NCBI RefSeq assembly: GCF_000731315.1 | Contig: NZ_HG938354.1 | Location: 248,001-312,000 of the forward strand | DNA length: 64,000 bases | Direction of reading: 5' to 3' | From: Neorhizobium galegae bv. orientalis str. HAMBI 540 | GTDB lineage: Bacteria > Pseudomonadota > Alphaproteobacteria > Rhizobiales > Rhizobiaceae | Shown here: in pieces, positions 50,146 through 59,321 of the stretch | Layout: each line of letters begins with the position of its first letter | Numbering within the stretch: the first letter of the stretch is position 1 | Notes under the pieces: generated by a model | Databases searched by the model: none | What the model was told of the DNA's origin: nothing | What the model saw: only the letters and a program-made list of their open reading frames with translations | Made by a program: the position numbers and the translations under genes

Positions 50146-50273
50146 AAAATCAAATCCGCTCTTAGCCGGCCCGCCCGCGGCGCTGGCAAATGCCGTTTAT
50201 CGAGTATGAGAAATTCGGCGCGCGATGAACAGGTTGCGGACCTGCTATTCCGTGGAAATCCACGCCTCAAGTT

Positions 50274-51023
50274 TCAGGCGAGCCGCCGGCGCTGGATCGC
50301 ATAGGCGGCCGCGGCGCTCATCAACGCCAGCAGATACCAGGTCGCGGCATAGACGAGGTGGCTGTTGCGGAAGCGGATCACCGTCAGTCCGCCGACGGGC
50401 AGGCCGCCGGGGATCGGCGTCGCGTCGGCATCGATGAAATAGGGTGCGACCCTTTCGAGGCCGTTGGCGGCGGCAATCGCGGCCACGTCGCGGGAGTACC
50501 AGCGGCCGTTCGCGGGATCGTTGGAGCGCAGGAAGGCGCCCTCCGGCTCGCTGATGCGGATGAGGCCGGTGATCTTCACAGGACCTGCGAGCTGCCCATC
50601 CGGCCGCAAAGCCGGGTCACGGCGGTTGGCGGGCACGAAGCCGCGATTGATGAGGACGGTGGTCCCGTCCTTCTGTTCCAGGGGTGTCAGGATCCAGAAG
50701 CCGGGACCGAGATCGGTGACCGCCTGGACCAGCGTTTCCGCGTCATGGCGGAAGGTGCCGTTGGCCGTGACGCGCCGATACTCGTCATCTTCGGCGTTGA
50801 TGGTGGGCCAGGCTGGCGATGAGGGGGCGGGCACCGGGGTTGCCGTGACCCGGGCATCGACGCGGGCGATCAGGTCGAGCTTCCAGAAGAGCCGCTGCAC
50901 CTGCCAGGTGCCGAGCCCGAGGAAGACGACGGTCAGCAACAGCATCGCGGCGGCGAAGACCAGCCTGGAACGAGCCGGTTCCACGTCCGCTGGTTCTCCG
51001 GTCAAAGGATGGTCGAGAGCCAC
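50274..51023 (-). CDS. SURF1-family oxidase assembly protein
   Basis: A 249-residue SURF1 protein with one N-terminal (LVFAAAMLLLTVVFLGLGTW) and one C-terminal transmembrane helix enclosing the periplasmic domain. Family hallmarks: LGTWQVQRLFWKLDLIARVD, GPGFWILTPLEQKDGTTVLI then NRGFVPANRRDP, and the HLVYAATWYLLAL end. SURF1 helps haem insertion and assembly of haem-copper oxidases. As in many rhizobia, it closes the cyo operon in place of cyoE. Start ATG at 51023, 34 bp after cyoD. Confidence 0.95.
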   Translation of the reverse strand: MALDHPLTGEPADVEPARSRLVFAAAMLLLTVVFLGLGTWQVQRLFWKLDLIARVDARVTATPVPAPSSPAWPTINAEDDEYRRVTANGTFRHDAETLVQAVTDLGPGFWILTPLEQKDGTTVLINRGFVPANRRDPALRPDGQLAGPVKITGLIRISEPEGAFLRSNDPANGRWYSRDVAAIAAANGLERVAPYFIDADATPIPGGLPVGGLTVIRFRNSHLVYAATWYLLALMSAAAAYAIQRRRLA

Positions 51024-51057
51024 GCGTCTATCCCTTCCCAGCTTGTCCCCGAGGGGA

Positions 51058-51474
51058 TTACGGCATGTTTTTCATCATCTCCGGCGACATCGGCATCATG
51101 TTGGTGTTGAGATGGTGCATGACCCAGAGCGATCCGGCAAGCGTGATGCCGACCAGAACCAGGGTGAAGAGCAGCGCCATCATCGTCCAGCCGCCTTCGG
51201 AGCGCGGGTTCATGTGCAGGAAATAGACCATGTGCACGACGATCTGGATGACGCCGAGCCCCATCACGAGAAAGGCGGTGAACAGCTTGCTGTCGATGGC
51301 GCCGCTCATCACCAGCCAGAACGGGATGGCGGTCAGGATGACCGACAGGCTGAAGCCGATCAGGTAACCTTTCAGCGTGCCGTGGCCAGCCTGATGGCCG
51401 TTGCTGTGGCCGTGATGGGCCTCTGAGGCACTTTCGTGAGCGGGGGCGTGCGGGGCTTGGCCGTGCGAGCTCAT
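51058..51474 (-). CDS. cyoD: Cytochrome o ubiquinol oxidase subunit IV (CyoD)
   Basis: A 138-residue small subunit with three hydrophobic segments and the CyoD pattern LKGYLIGFSLSVILTAIPFW, then VHMVYFLHMNPRSEGGWTMM. The N-terminal 33 residues are His-rich (eight His including EAHHGHSNGHQAGHG), more than in E. coli CyoD. The start overlaps cyoC by 4 bp (51471-51474); a longer frame inside cyoC is rejected. It helps assembly of the oxidase. Confidence 0.94.
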   Translation of the reverse strand: MSSHGQAPHAPAHESASEAHHGHSNGHQAGHGTLKGYLIGFSLSVILTAIPFWLVMSGAIDSKLFTAFLVMGLGVIQIVVHMVYFLHMNPRSEGGWTMMALLFTLVLVGITLAGSLWVMHHLNTNMMPMSPEMMKNMP

Positions 51475-52115
51475 CCGAGGACTCCCATGAGATAGACGAA
51501 GGAAAAGACGCCGATCCAGACGACGTCGAGGAAATGCCAGAACATCGACAGGCACATCAGGCGGCGCTTGTTTGCCTCGATCAGTCCGTGTCTGCCGACC
51601 TGCACCATCAGCGTGATCAGCCAGATGATGCCGAAGGTGACGTGCAGCCCGTGGGTGCCGACCAGGGTGAAGAATGAGGAGAGGAAGGCAGAGCGGGTCG
51701 GGCCTGCGCCCTCATGGATCAGGTGGTTGAACTCGTAGAGTTCTAGGCCGAGGAAGACCGCTCCGAACACGCCGGTCACGCCGAGCCAGAACAGCGTCTC
51801 GGTCTTGGCGCCGCGTTCCATCTGCAACATCGCAAAACCGTAGGTGATCGACGAGAACAGCAGCATAGCGGTGTTGAGGGCAACGATCGGCAGGTCGAAC
51901 AGGTCGGCGGGCGAGGGGCCTGCCGCATAATTTCGGCCGAGCACGCCGTGGGTGGCGAAAAGCACCGCGAAGACCAGGCAGTCGCTCATCAGGTACAGCC
52001 AGAAGCCCAGCATGGTGCTGCCTTCCGGATGATGCTCTTCCGTGACGTAGAACCGCGGCTTGTCGGTTTCCTGATTGCCCGAGGGGCCGTGGGTCTGAAC
52101 TTGCGTCTGGCTCAT
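51471..52115 (-). CDS. cyoC: Cytochrome o ubiquinol oxidase subunit III (CyoC)
   Basis: A 214-residue subunit III with five hydrophobic segments, as in E. coli. Motifs: GFWLYLMSDCLVFAVLFATH, ELYEFNHLIHEGAGPTRSAF and THGLHVTFGIIWLITLMVQV, then WHFLDVVWIGVFSFVYLMG. Spaced 4 bp from cyoB. Part of the quinol oxidase that reduces O2 to water and pumps protons. Confidence 0.97.
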   Translation of the reverse strand: MSQTQVQTHGPSGNQETDKPRFYVTEEHHPEGSTMLGFWLYLMSDCLVFAVLFATHGVLGRNYAAGPSPADLFDLPIVALNTAMLLFSSITYGFAMLQMERGAKTETLFWLGVTGVFGAVFLGLELYEFNHLIHEGAGPTRSAFLSSFFTLVGTHGLHVTFGIIWLITLMVQVGRHGLIEANKRRLMCLSMFWHFLDVVWIGVFSFVYLMGVLG

Positions 52116-52119
52116 GGTC

Positions 52120-54123
52120 TCAGGTCCGTTCCGCGAGCAGCTTCGAGCGCGCGTCCTCTGTTGCGGTCACGGTTTCGGCTGGAATGTGGAAATCCCGATT
52201 GTAGTTGAAGGTATGGCCGATCGCGACGGCGATCATGGCGACGAAGGCGACGATTGCCAGCCACCAGATGTACCAGATCATCGCGAGGGCGAAGACGACG
52301 CTGATTGCGGCAAGGATGACGCCCGTGCCGGTATTTTTCGGCATGTGGATCGGCTTGAAGCCGCCGAGCGGGCGCTCATAGCCGCGGCTCTTCATGTCGT
52401 ACCAGCTGTCATGGTCGTGCACGACCGGCGTGAAGGCGAAATTGTAGTCCGGCGGCGGCGAGGCGGTCGACCATTCGAGCGTGCGGCCGTCCCAGGGGTC
52501 ACCGGAGGTCTCGCGCAGCTGGTCGCGCCTCAGGTAGCTGACGACGATCTGGATGATGAAGGCGCCGATGCCGCAGGCGATGATCACCGCGCCGAATGCG
52601 GCGATGATGAACCAGATCTGCAGCGACGGGTCCTCGAACTGGGAGACGCGGCGGGTGACGCCCATCAGGCCGAGCACATAAAGCGGCATGAAGGCGACGT
52701 AGAAGCCGATCAGCCAGCACCAGAAGCTGATCTTGCCCCAGAACGTGTCGAGCTTGTAGCCGAAAGCCTTCGGCCACCAGTAGACGACGCCCGCCATCAG
52801 TCCGAAAACCACGCCGCCAATGATGACGTTGTGGAAATGGGCGATCAGGAAGAGCGAATTGTGGAGCACGAAATCGGCCGGCGGAATTGCCAGCATCACC
52901 CCGGTCATCCCACCGATGGTGAAGGTGACCATGAAGCCGATCGTCCACATCATCGGCAGTTCGTAGCGGATGCGGCCGCGATACATGGTGAACAGCCAGT
53001 TGAAGAGTTTGGCGCCTGTTGGGATCGAGATGATCATCGTGGTGATGCCGAAGAAGGCGTTGACCGAGGCACCGGACCCCATCGTGAAGAAATGGTGCAG
53101 CCAGACGATATAGGAGAGGATCATGATCACGCAGGTGGCATAAACCATCGAGGCGTAACCGAAGAGCCGCTTGCCGCAGAAGGTGGCGACCACTTCGGAA
53201 AAGATGCCGAACGCCGGCAGGACGAGGATATAGACCTCCGGATGGCCCCAGATCCAGATGAGGTTCACATACATCATCGGGTTGCCGCCGAGGTCGTTGG
53301 TGAAGAAGTTCGTGCCGGCATAGCGGTCGAGCGAGAGCAGAACGAGGGTGGCGGTGAGGATCGGGAAGGAGGCGACGATCAGCACGTTGGTGCAGAGCGA
53401 GGTCCAGGTGAAGATCGGCATCTTCATGAAGGTCATGCCCGGCGCGCGCATCTTGACGATCGTGGCGATCAGGTTGATGCCCGATAGGGTCGTGCCGATG
53501 CCGGCCACCTGCAGGCCCCAGATGTAATAATCGACGCCGACGCCCGGACTGTAGTCGGCGCCCGAGAGCGGCGGATAGGCGAGCCAACCGGTGCGGGCGA
53601 ATTCGCCGACGAACAGCGACATCATGATGATGATCGCCCCGGCCGTCGTCATCCAGAACGAGAAGTTGTTGAGGAACGGGAAGGAGACGTCGCGGGCACC
53701 AATCTGCAGCGGCACGACGTAGTTCATCAGCCCGGTGACGAAAGGCATGGCCATGAAGAAGATCATGATCACGCCATGCGCGGTGAATATCTGGTCGTAG
53801 TGGTGCGGGTTGAGATAACCCTCATTGCCGTTGAACGCGAGCGCCTGCTGGATGCGCATCATGATCGCATCGGCAAAGCCGCGCAGCAGCATGACGATCG
53901 CCAGCACCACATACATGATGCCGATTTTCTTGTGATCGACGCTGGTGAACCACTCGCTCCACAGATAACCCCAGAGCCGATATCGCGTGACGAGTCCGAG
54001 AATGGCGATGCCGAGCAGCGCCACGACGATGAAGGTCACGACGAGGATAGGCTCGTGATAGGGGATGGCTTCAAGGGTGAGCCGTCCGAAAAGGAATTGC
54101 GTCAGGGTGGTGTTACCGAACAT
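52120..54123 (-). CDS. cyoB: Cytochrome o ubiquinol oxidase subunit I (CyoB)
   Basis: The 667-residue catalytic subunit. All haem-copper ligands are visible: His in [16 protein letters not shown] (low-spin haem), His/Tyr in [15 protein letters not shown] (CuB with the cross-linked Tyr), the His pair in WLHHFFTMG (CuB), and HFHNVIIGG (high-spin and low-spin haem). [12 protein letters not shown] near the N-terminus is typical of subunit I. It oxidises ubiquinol, reduces O2 and pumps protons. Upstream cyoA is 31 bp away. Confidence 0.99.
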   Translation of the reverse strand: MFGNTTLTQFLFGRLTLEAIPYHEPILVVTFIVVALLGIAILGLVTRYRLWGYLWSEWFTSVDHKKIGIMYVVLAIVMLLRGFADAIMMRIQQALAFNGNEGYLNPHHYDQIFTAHGVIMIFFMAMPFVTGLMNYVVPLQIGARDVSFPFLNNFSFWMTTAGAIIIMMSLFVGEFARTGWLAYPPLSGADYSPGVGVDYYIWGLQVAGIGTTLSGINLIATIVKMRAPGMTFMKMPIFTWTSLCTNVLIVASFPILTATLVLLSLDRYAGTNFFTNDLGGNPMMYVNLIWIWGHPEVYILVLPAFGIFSEVVATFCGKRLFGYASMVYATCVIMILSYIVWLHHFFTMGSGASVNAFFGITTMIISIPTGAKLFNWLFTMYRGRIRYELPMMWTIGFMVTFTIGGMTGVMLAIPPADFVLHNSLFLIAHFHNVIIGGVVFGLMAGVVYWWPKAFGYKLDTFWGKISFWCWLIGFYVAFMPLYVLGLMGVTRRVSQFEDPSLQIWFIIAAFGAVIIACGIGAFIIQIVVSYLRRDQLRETSGDPWDGRTLEWSTASPPPDYNFAFTPVVHDHDSWYDMKSRGYERPLGGFKPIHMPKNTGTGVILAAISVVFALAMIWYIWWLAIVAFVAMIAVAIGHTFNYNRDFHIPAETVTATEDARSKLLAERT

Positions 54124-54154
54124 GGGTCTCTACCAGATCTGTTGAAACGCGGCC

Positions 54155-55345
54155 TTACGGCTGCGCCGGGGCATTGTTGTTGAGCTGCGCCGGCGCTACG
54201 CCGCCCGGATCGCCTCCGGGCATCGTGTGGCCTTGCATGTCGTGGTTCGTCGATGGCGCCTGCGATTGCGGCTGTCCGGAATTCTGGTCGACGCCCTCGG
54301 CCGGCTGGTCGCTGCGGGCCGGGTTGCCCGTCGCCGGGAAGGTCGCGGCAGGTGCCGCATGGCCCGCTTCGCCGGCATGGCGGTTGTCATGCTCCAGCCT
54401 GGCACGGTTCTCGTGGCTCTCGATTCCGCCGCCGCCCGTCATGTCGATATGCATCATCTCATCCATGCACATCTTGCCGGGCGTGGCGCACATGTTGAGC
54501 ACGGTCCTGTAGAGCCCGTCCTCGACATTGGCATAATAGCGCACCGGTTCCTTGGTGCTCGGCTTTTCGAGCTTCAGATAGGCATCGCGATTGAGTGCCG
54601 TACCGTTCTGCTTGACGCGGGTGATCCACTGGTCGAAGCCTGCCCGGTCGACGCCATGGAACTTGAAGCGCATATGCGAGAAGCCGTCGCCGCTGTAGTT
54701 CGATGAAATGCCTTCGTATTCCCCCGCCTTGTTGATGACGGCGTGCAGCTTGGTTTCCATGCCAGGCATCGCATAGATCATGCCCGCAAGCGCCGGCACA
54801 TAGAAGGAGTTCATTACCGAGGAGGCGGTGATCTTGAAGTTGATCGGCACGTCGACGGGGGCCGCCATCTCGTTGACGGTGGCGATGCCATAGTCCGGAT
54901 AGAAGAACAGCCATTTCCAGTCGAGAGCCACGACTTCCACGGTGATAGGCTTCACCTCGGCAGGCACGGCGCGCTGGGCATCGATCCGGTCGAGCGGCCT
55001 GTAGGGGTCGAGCTTGTGAGTACTCATCCAGGTGACGGCGCCGAGCGCGATGATGATGGCGAGCGGTGCCGACCAGATGATGACTTCGAGCCGCGTCGAA
55101 TGGTGCCATTCGGGATCATAGGGCGCATTGGTGTTCGAGCCGCGATAACGCCAGGCGAAGAACAGCGTGAGGAAGATCACCGGCACGATGATGATCAGCA
55201 TCAGCACCGTGGCGACGATGATCAGATTAGCCTGCTGTCGGGCGATATCGCCGGAAGGCGACATCACGACCAGGTTACATCCGGAAAGCCCTAAAAGGGT
55301 GAAGAGAGCGAACAACCGTGCGACGATTTTCAACTGGGGGGTCAT
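54155..55345 (-). CDS. cyoA: Cytochrome o ubiquinol oxidase subunit II (CyoA), lipoprotein
   Basis: A 396-residue subunit II. Signal with lipobox LSGC (Cys23) for lipid anchoring, two transmembrane helices (about 38-64 and 85-106) and a periplasmic cupredoxin-like domain that lacks the CuA ligands, as expected for quinol oxidases. FYVPALAGMIYAMPGMETKL is the conserved core. The last about 95 residues (from 303) are low-complexity, rich in His, Asn, Pro, Gln and Met; E. coli CyoA also ends in a His/Met tail but is shorter. It heads the leftward cyo operon. Confidence 0.97.
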   Translation of the reverse strand: MTPQLKIVARLFALFTLLGLSGCNLVVMSPSGDIARQQANLIIVATVLMLIIIVPVIFLTLFFAWRYRGSNTNAPYDPEWHHSTRLEVIIWSAPLAIIIALGAVTWMSTHKLDPYRPLDRIDAQRAVPAEVKPITVEVVALDWKWLFFYPDYGIATVNEMAAPVDVPINFKITASSVMNSFYVPALAGMIYAMPGMETKLHAVINKAGEYEGISSNYSGDGFSHMRFKFHGVDRAGFDQWITRVKQNGTALNRDAYLKLEKPSTKEPVRYYANVEDGLYRTVLNMCATPGKMCMDEMMHIDMTGGGGIESHENRARLEHDNRHAGEAGHAAPAATFPATGNPARSDQPAEGVDQNSGQPQSQAPSTNHDMQGHTMPGGDPGGVAPAQLNNNAPAQP

Positions 55346-55677
55346 CTCGGGCTCGAATTTGTGTTTTGTCTAGTTCGGAATAGTCAGGTTCCTGCATGGG
55401 CTGGAATGAGGTCGTTCGTCGCAGTGCAGCAATCTGTCGCAGTGCAGCATAAAACCGCATGGTCTTCCGAACCGTTTTGCTGCACCAACCTGCACGCTCA
55501 GTTTCCGCATTCGCCCATCGGAAATCTAGGACAGCCTGAGGGGGTGACCAGAGGGTGTGGATGAGAAGACGGTGCGGTCCGTCGCATATGTCAGGTTTTT
55601 TTAGTCTTGTTCCTTGATCTCGACGGCATGTTGATCAACATTTCGAGGACGAGGCGAACTATCGCCAGGAGGAATTC
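55346..55677. other. 332-bp divergent promoter region between cyoA and the MFS gene
   Basis: It holds a 14-bp direct repeat, GTCGCAGTGCAGCA, at 55418-55431 and 55436-55449 (18-bp spacing), and the palindrome at 55628-55641. No gene is supported. Confidence 0.5.
55628..55641. promoter_or_regulatory. Perfect 14-bp palindrome upstream of the MFS gene
   Basis: ATGTTGATCAACAT lies 36 bp before the MFS start codon, a repressor-like position. The binder is unknown. It contains TTGAT/ATCAA arms but without the spacer of an FNR site. Confidence 0.4.
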
Positions 55678-57036
55678 ATGACCACGGTCGTCAATCCCGC
55701 GTCAACGGGCCCGACATCGTCCGGCCTCGAAAGGGACGCCCGCCGCATTCATGACGACGGGCCGATCTCGCCGGGCAGCATTGCGCTTGGTGTGATCATC
55801 GGTCGCATGTCGGAATTCTTCGACTTCTTCGTTTACGGGCTGGGTTCCGTCCTCGTTTTTCCGAAGCTGATCTTTCCGTTCGCGCCGACCCCGGTCGCCG
55901 CGACCCTGATGTCGTTCGCGATCTTCCCGCTCGCCTTCATGGCGCGGCCAGTCGGGTCGTTCGTGTTCATGTGGATCGACCGTAATTATGGGCGCGGCAC
56001 CAAGCTGACGATCGCGCTGTTCCTGCTCGGCGGATCGACGGCTTCGATCGCCTTCCTGCCCGGCTACGACACGATCGGCTACTGGGCCGTGGCATTGCTG
56101 GCGCTGTTCCGCATGGGGCAGGGTTTTGCGCTCGGCGGCGCCTGGGACGGGCTCGCCTCGCTCCTGAACCTCAATGCGCCGCCCAACCGGCGCGGCTGGT
56201 ATGCGATGATCCCGCAGCTCGGCGCGCCGATCGGCTTTGCGCTGGCGAGCATCCTGTTCGGTTATTTCGTCGCCAATCTCTCGGAAGCGGATTTCATTGC
56301 CTGGGGTTGGCGTTATCCGTTCTTCGTGGCCTTTGCGATCAACGTCGTGGCGCTGTTTGCCCGCCTGCGCATCGTCGCCAGCAAGGAATTCGGCTCGGCG
56401 CTCGAAGCCAACGAGCTGCAGGCCCGGCCGATCTTCGAAATGCTGAGCAAGCACGCCCATGACGTCGTGCTCGGCGCGTTTGTGCCGCTGGCCAGCTTCG
56501 CCATGTTCCACCTGGTGACAATCTTCCCGTTGAGCTGGGTGACGCTTTATGGCGGGCAGTCTGCGGCGGAATTCCTGTTCGTGCAGGTGATCGGCGCTGC
56601 CGTCGGCATCGTCGGCATCATCCTGTCCGGCCTGATCGCCGACCGCATCGGCCGCCGCAGCCAACTGATGATCGGCGCGGTGATCATCGCGATCTTCTCG
56701 TTCTCGGCACCCTTCCTGCTCGATGCGGGCGGCAAGGGACAGGATGCCTTCATCATCATCGGCTTCGGGATCCTCGGTCTCTCGTTCGGCCAGGCCTCCG
56801 GCGCCGTCTCCTCGCGCTTCGGGCAATATTATCGTTATACCGGCGCGGCACTCACCTCCGACCTCGCGTGGCTGATCGGTGCCGGCTTCGCACCGCTGGT
56901 GGCCCTCGGCCTCGCCAGCAGTTTCGGCATCATCTTCATCGGCGGATATCTGATCTCCGGCGCGATCTGCACGATCGCAGCGCTCAGCCTCAGCCGGGTC
57001 CTGGACCAGAGCGGCGAGCCAGGCGGTCAGCGGTAA
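55678..57036 (+). CDS. MFS transporter, metabolite:proton symporter type
   Basis: A 452-residue permease with about twelve hydrophobic segments. The start (ATG 55678, GCCAGGAGGAATTC upstream) follows a 30-residue cytoplasmic tail. Motifs: IIGRMSEFFDFFVYG (helix 1, the DFF/YG pattern of the metabolite:H+ symporter group), the ARPVGSFVFMWIDRNYGRGT loop (motif A like), FRMGQGFALGGAWDGLASL, and a central SGLIADRIGRRSQ motif A. The substrate is probably an organic acid or amine. It is divergent from cyoA; such neighbourhoods are common in rhizobia. Confidence 0.92.
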   Translation: MTTVVNPASTGPTSSGLERDARRIHDDGPISPGSIALGVIIGRMSEFFDFFVYGLGSVLVFPKLIFPFAPTPVAATLMSFAIFPLAFMARPVGSFVFMWIDRNYGRGTKLTIALFLLGGSTASIAFLPGYDTIGYWAVALLALFRMGQGFALGGAWDGLASLLNLNAPPNRRGWYAMIPQLGAPIGFALASILFGYFVANLSEADFIAWGWRYPFFVAFAINVVALFARLRIVASKEFGSALEANELQARPIFEMLSKHAHDVVLGAFVPLASFAMFHLVTIFPLSWVTLYGGQSAAEFLFVQVIGAAVGIVGIILSGLIADRIGRRSQLMIGAVIIAIFSFSAPFLLDAGGKGQDAFIIIGFGILGLSFGQASGAVSSRFGQYYRYTGAALTSDLAWLIGAGFAPLVALGLASSFGIIFIGGYLISGAICTIAALSLSRVLDQSGEPGGQR

Positions 57037-57041
57037 AAGAG

Positions 57042-57076
57042 AAACAAAAAAAGCCAGGCGCGAGCCCGGCTTTTTT
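57042..57076. terminator. Bidirectional terminator between convergent genes
   Basis: GCCAGGC (57053-57059) pairs with GCCCGGC (57064-57070, one A.C mismatch) across GCGA, with an A-run before (57046-57052) and TTTTTT after (57071-57076). It serves the rightward MFS gene and the leftward gene at 57108-58019. Confidence 0.85.
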
Positions 57077-57107
57077 GCATGCGTATACTGCGGGATCCGT
57101 CCCGCTA

Positions 57108-58019
57108 TCAAGCTGCCTTCTTGGCAAGCGTCGGCCGCGTCGCAGCGGCCTTTTCCACCATCGCAGTCACTTCTGCACGGCGCGCACCCGTCAGCAGCAT
57201 GCGCGGCATGCGGACGCGCTCAGAACCGCGGCCCATGATCTGTTCGGCGAGCTTGATCGACTGGACGAGGTCGTGCTCGGCATCGAGATGCAACAACGGC
57301 ATGAACCAGCGATAGATGGCGCGGGCTTCGACCCAGTCGCCGCGGGCGGCTGCGGCCACCAAGGCTACAGATTCCTGCGGGAAGGCGCTGGTGAGGCCGG
57401 AGACCCAGCCCTTGGCGCCAAGCATCAGGCCTTCGAGCGCCACGTCGTCCAGGCCGGCGAAGATGTCGAAGCGGTCACCGAAGGTGTTGATCAGGTCGGT
57501 GAAGCGGCGCGGATCCGGCGCGCTTTCCTTGACGGCCTTGATGTTCGGCACGTCTTCGAGCTGGCGCAGCACGTCGGCGCCGATGTTGACGCGGTAGGCC
57601 GGCGGATTGTTGTATAGCATGATCGGCAGCGAGGTGGCCGCGGCGACCGTCTTGAAATGGGCGACCAGTTCTTCCGGCTTCGGCACATAGACCATGGCCG
57701 GCAGCAGCATCAGGCCATCGGCGCCGAGCTTTTCGGCATCGCGGGCATAGGCGACGGCGCGGCGGGTGTCGAATTCGGAAACGCCGGTTACGACCGGTAC
57801 GCGGCCGTTCACCACTTCGACGGCGGCCTTGAGGATGGTGCGCTTTTCTTCCGGATCGAGCGAGTTGTTCTCGCCGCAGGTGCCCATGACGATCAGGCCG
57901 TTGACGCCGTCATTGACGAGCGCGTCCTGCACCCCTTGGGTGGCCCTGAGGTCGATCGAGAAGTCTTCGTTGAATTGTGTGGTCACTGCGGGGAAAACGC
58001 CGCTCCAGCCTGTGGTCAT
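57108..58019 (-). CDS. Dihydrodipicolinate-synthase-family lyase/deaminase
   Basis: A 303-residue TIM-barrel class I aldolase-fold enzyme. Catalytic Tyr136 (LYNNPP) and Schiff-base Lys164 (IKAVKES) are visible; GTCGENNSL (46-54) replaces the GTTGE motif. Start at ATG 58019 with AGGAG 8 bp upstream; a GTG at 58028 is too close to the site. The family includes DapA, sugar-acid aldolases and the 4-hydroxyproline-pathway enzyme that deaminates pyrroline-4-hydroxy-2-carboxylate. Next to a D-amino-acid dehydrogenase and proline-type peptidase, the last role is favoured but unproven. Confidence 0.85.
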   Translation of the reverse strand: MTTGWSGVFPAVTTQFNEDFSIDLRATQGVQDALVNDGVNGLIVMGTCGENNSLDPEEKRTILKAAVEVVNGRVPVVTGVSEFDTRRAVAYARDAEKLGADGLMLLPAMVYVPKPEELVAHFKTVAAATSLPIMLYNNPPAYRVNIGADVLRQLEDVPNIKAVKESAPDPRRFTDLINTFGDRFDIFAGLDDVALEGLMLGAKGWVSGLTSAFPQESVALVAAAARGDWVEARAIYRWFMPLLHLDAEHDLVQSIKLAEQIMGRGSERVRMPRMLLTGARRAEVTAMVEKAAATRPTLAKKAA

Positions 58020-58074
58020 GAAATGCACTCCTCTGGTTGATGGGTGATAATATGCGCGGTCGCGCCGATATCTG

Positions 58075-59217
58075 TCACGCGAAGGGCTCAGTCGGACCCT
58101 TGCCTGGCTCCGTGAACCATTGCGGCCCGGTTTCGGTCATGTGGATATGGTCTTCGAGGCGGATCCCGAAACGGTCCGGGAAAACGATCATCGGTTCGTT
58201 GGAGAAACACATGCCCGGTTCGAGCACGGTCGCATTGCCGCGCACGATATAGGGTTCCTCGTGGATCTCGAGGCCGAGCCCGTGGCCGGCGCGATGCGGC
58301 AGGCCAGGGAGGATGTAGTCCGGGCCGAGCCCGTGTTTCGCCAGCACCTTGCGGGCGGCGTCATCGAGGCTGCCGCAGGTGGCGCCGGGGCGGGCGGCCT
58401 CGAAGACGGCCTGTTCCGCTTCCCGCTCGATCGCCCAGGCCCTGGCGAATTCCGGGGCCGGCTCTTCCAGTACATAGGTACGGGTGAGATCGGAATGATA
58501 ACCGTCGAGCCGGCAGCCGGTATCGACCAGTATCACGTCGCCGGGGCCATAGACCTGGTCGCCGTCGGCGCCGTGGGGGAGGGAGGTCGCGACCCCGAAG
58601 GAGACGATGCAGAAGCTCGACCCGCTTGTTGCCCCAAGCGCACGATGCTGTTCGTCGATATGGCGCATCACGTCCGAGGCAAGCACGCCCGGCTTGATGA
58701 AGACATGGGCGCGGCGATGCACTTCCAGCGTCAGGTTCATCGCATGCTGGATAAGGTCGATCTCGGCCTTCGACTTCCGGAGCCTGAGATCGCGGATCAA
58801 TCGGCCGCCATCGGTGAGGCGGTCGGCGCCGAAAACGGCGGCAAGCTGGTGGTAGATGAACAGCGGCAGCGCGTCGTCGAGCGCAAGCTTCACATTGGAA
58901 GGCAGAAGCGAAGAGACCAGCGCGGCGCTCGCTTCATCCTCCTGCCAGGCGACGATCTCGCCCGGCAAGTGGGACAGGCTCTCGACGCGGCTCTGTTCGA
59001 AACCCGGCACGATATAGGTCACCGATTTCGGCGTCACCAGCGCGCCGAGAAGGCGTTCGCTCTGGTGCCAGACGAGGCCGGTGAAATAACGCAGACTCTC
59101 GCTGGCGCCGAGCAGGATGCCGCCGAGCCCCTTTTCCTCCAGCGACGCCTGGAGCCGGACAAGCCGTTGCAGCCGTTCTTCGTCAGTAATCTTCGGGACG
59201 GGGTGAGACCAGGCCAT
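58075..59217 (-). CDS. M24-family peptidase, Xaa-Pro dipeptidase/creatinase-like
   Basis: A 380-residue pita-bread-fold peptidase. The five metal ligands are intact: Asp232 (LVDTGC), Asp243 (HSDLTR), His312 (GHGLGLEIHE), Glu341 (CFSNEP) and Glu355 (IRLEDH). The N-terminal domain (1-150) is that of Xaa-Pro peptidases. It would release proline or hydroxyproline from dipeptides. A GntR-type box (TGTCGACA, 59267-59274) sits 50 bp upstream of the start, so it may have its own promoter within the cluster. Confidence 0.9.
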   Translation of the reverse strand: MAWSHPVPKITDEERLQRLVRLQASLEEKGLGGILLGASESLRYFTGLVWHQSERLLGALVTPKSVTYIVPGFEQSRVESLSHLPGEIVAWQEDEASAALVSSLLPSNVKLALDDALPLFIYHQLAAVFGADRLTDGGRLIRDLRLRKSKAEIDLIQHAMNLTLEVHRRAHVFIKPGVLASDVMRHIDEQHRALGATSGSSFCIVSFGVATSLPHGADGDQVYGPGDVILVDTGCRLDGYHSDLTRTYVLEEPAPEFARAWAIEREAEQAVFEAARPGATCGSLDDAARKVLAKHGLGPDYILPGLPHRAGHGLGLEIHEEPYIVRGNATVLEPGMCFSNEPMIVFPDRFGIRLEDHIHMTETGPQWFTEPGKGPTEPFA

Positions 59218-59264
59218 GTACGCTTCCTTGCTATGTCGCTGCGGTTATACCGCGCTGTAGTCAG

Positions 59265-59276
59265 TTTGTCGACAGA
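59265..59276. promoter_or_regulatory. GntR box candidate, copy 1 (upstream of the M24 peptidase)
   Basis: TTTGTCGACAGA, with palindromic core TGTCGACA. The same core with near-identical flanks occurs at 61376-61383 before the GntR gene. This T.GTCGAC.A form suits FadR/VanR-type GntR regulators. Confidence 0.6.
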
Positions 59277-59321
59277 GATATTCGGCACGTGTAGCCGAGC
59301 TGCATTCGGCCGTCGCCGATG

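Noticed and set aside
52114..53487. 457-codon open frame opposite cyoB
   Set aside because: It is charged, repetitive shadow sequence; cyoB on the other strand is unambiguous.
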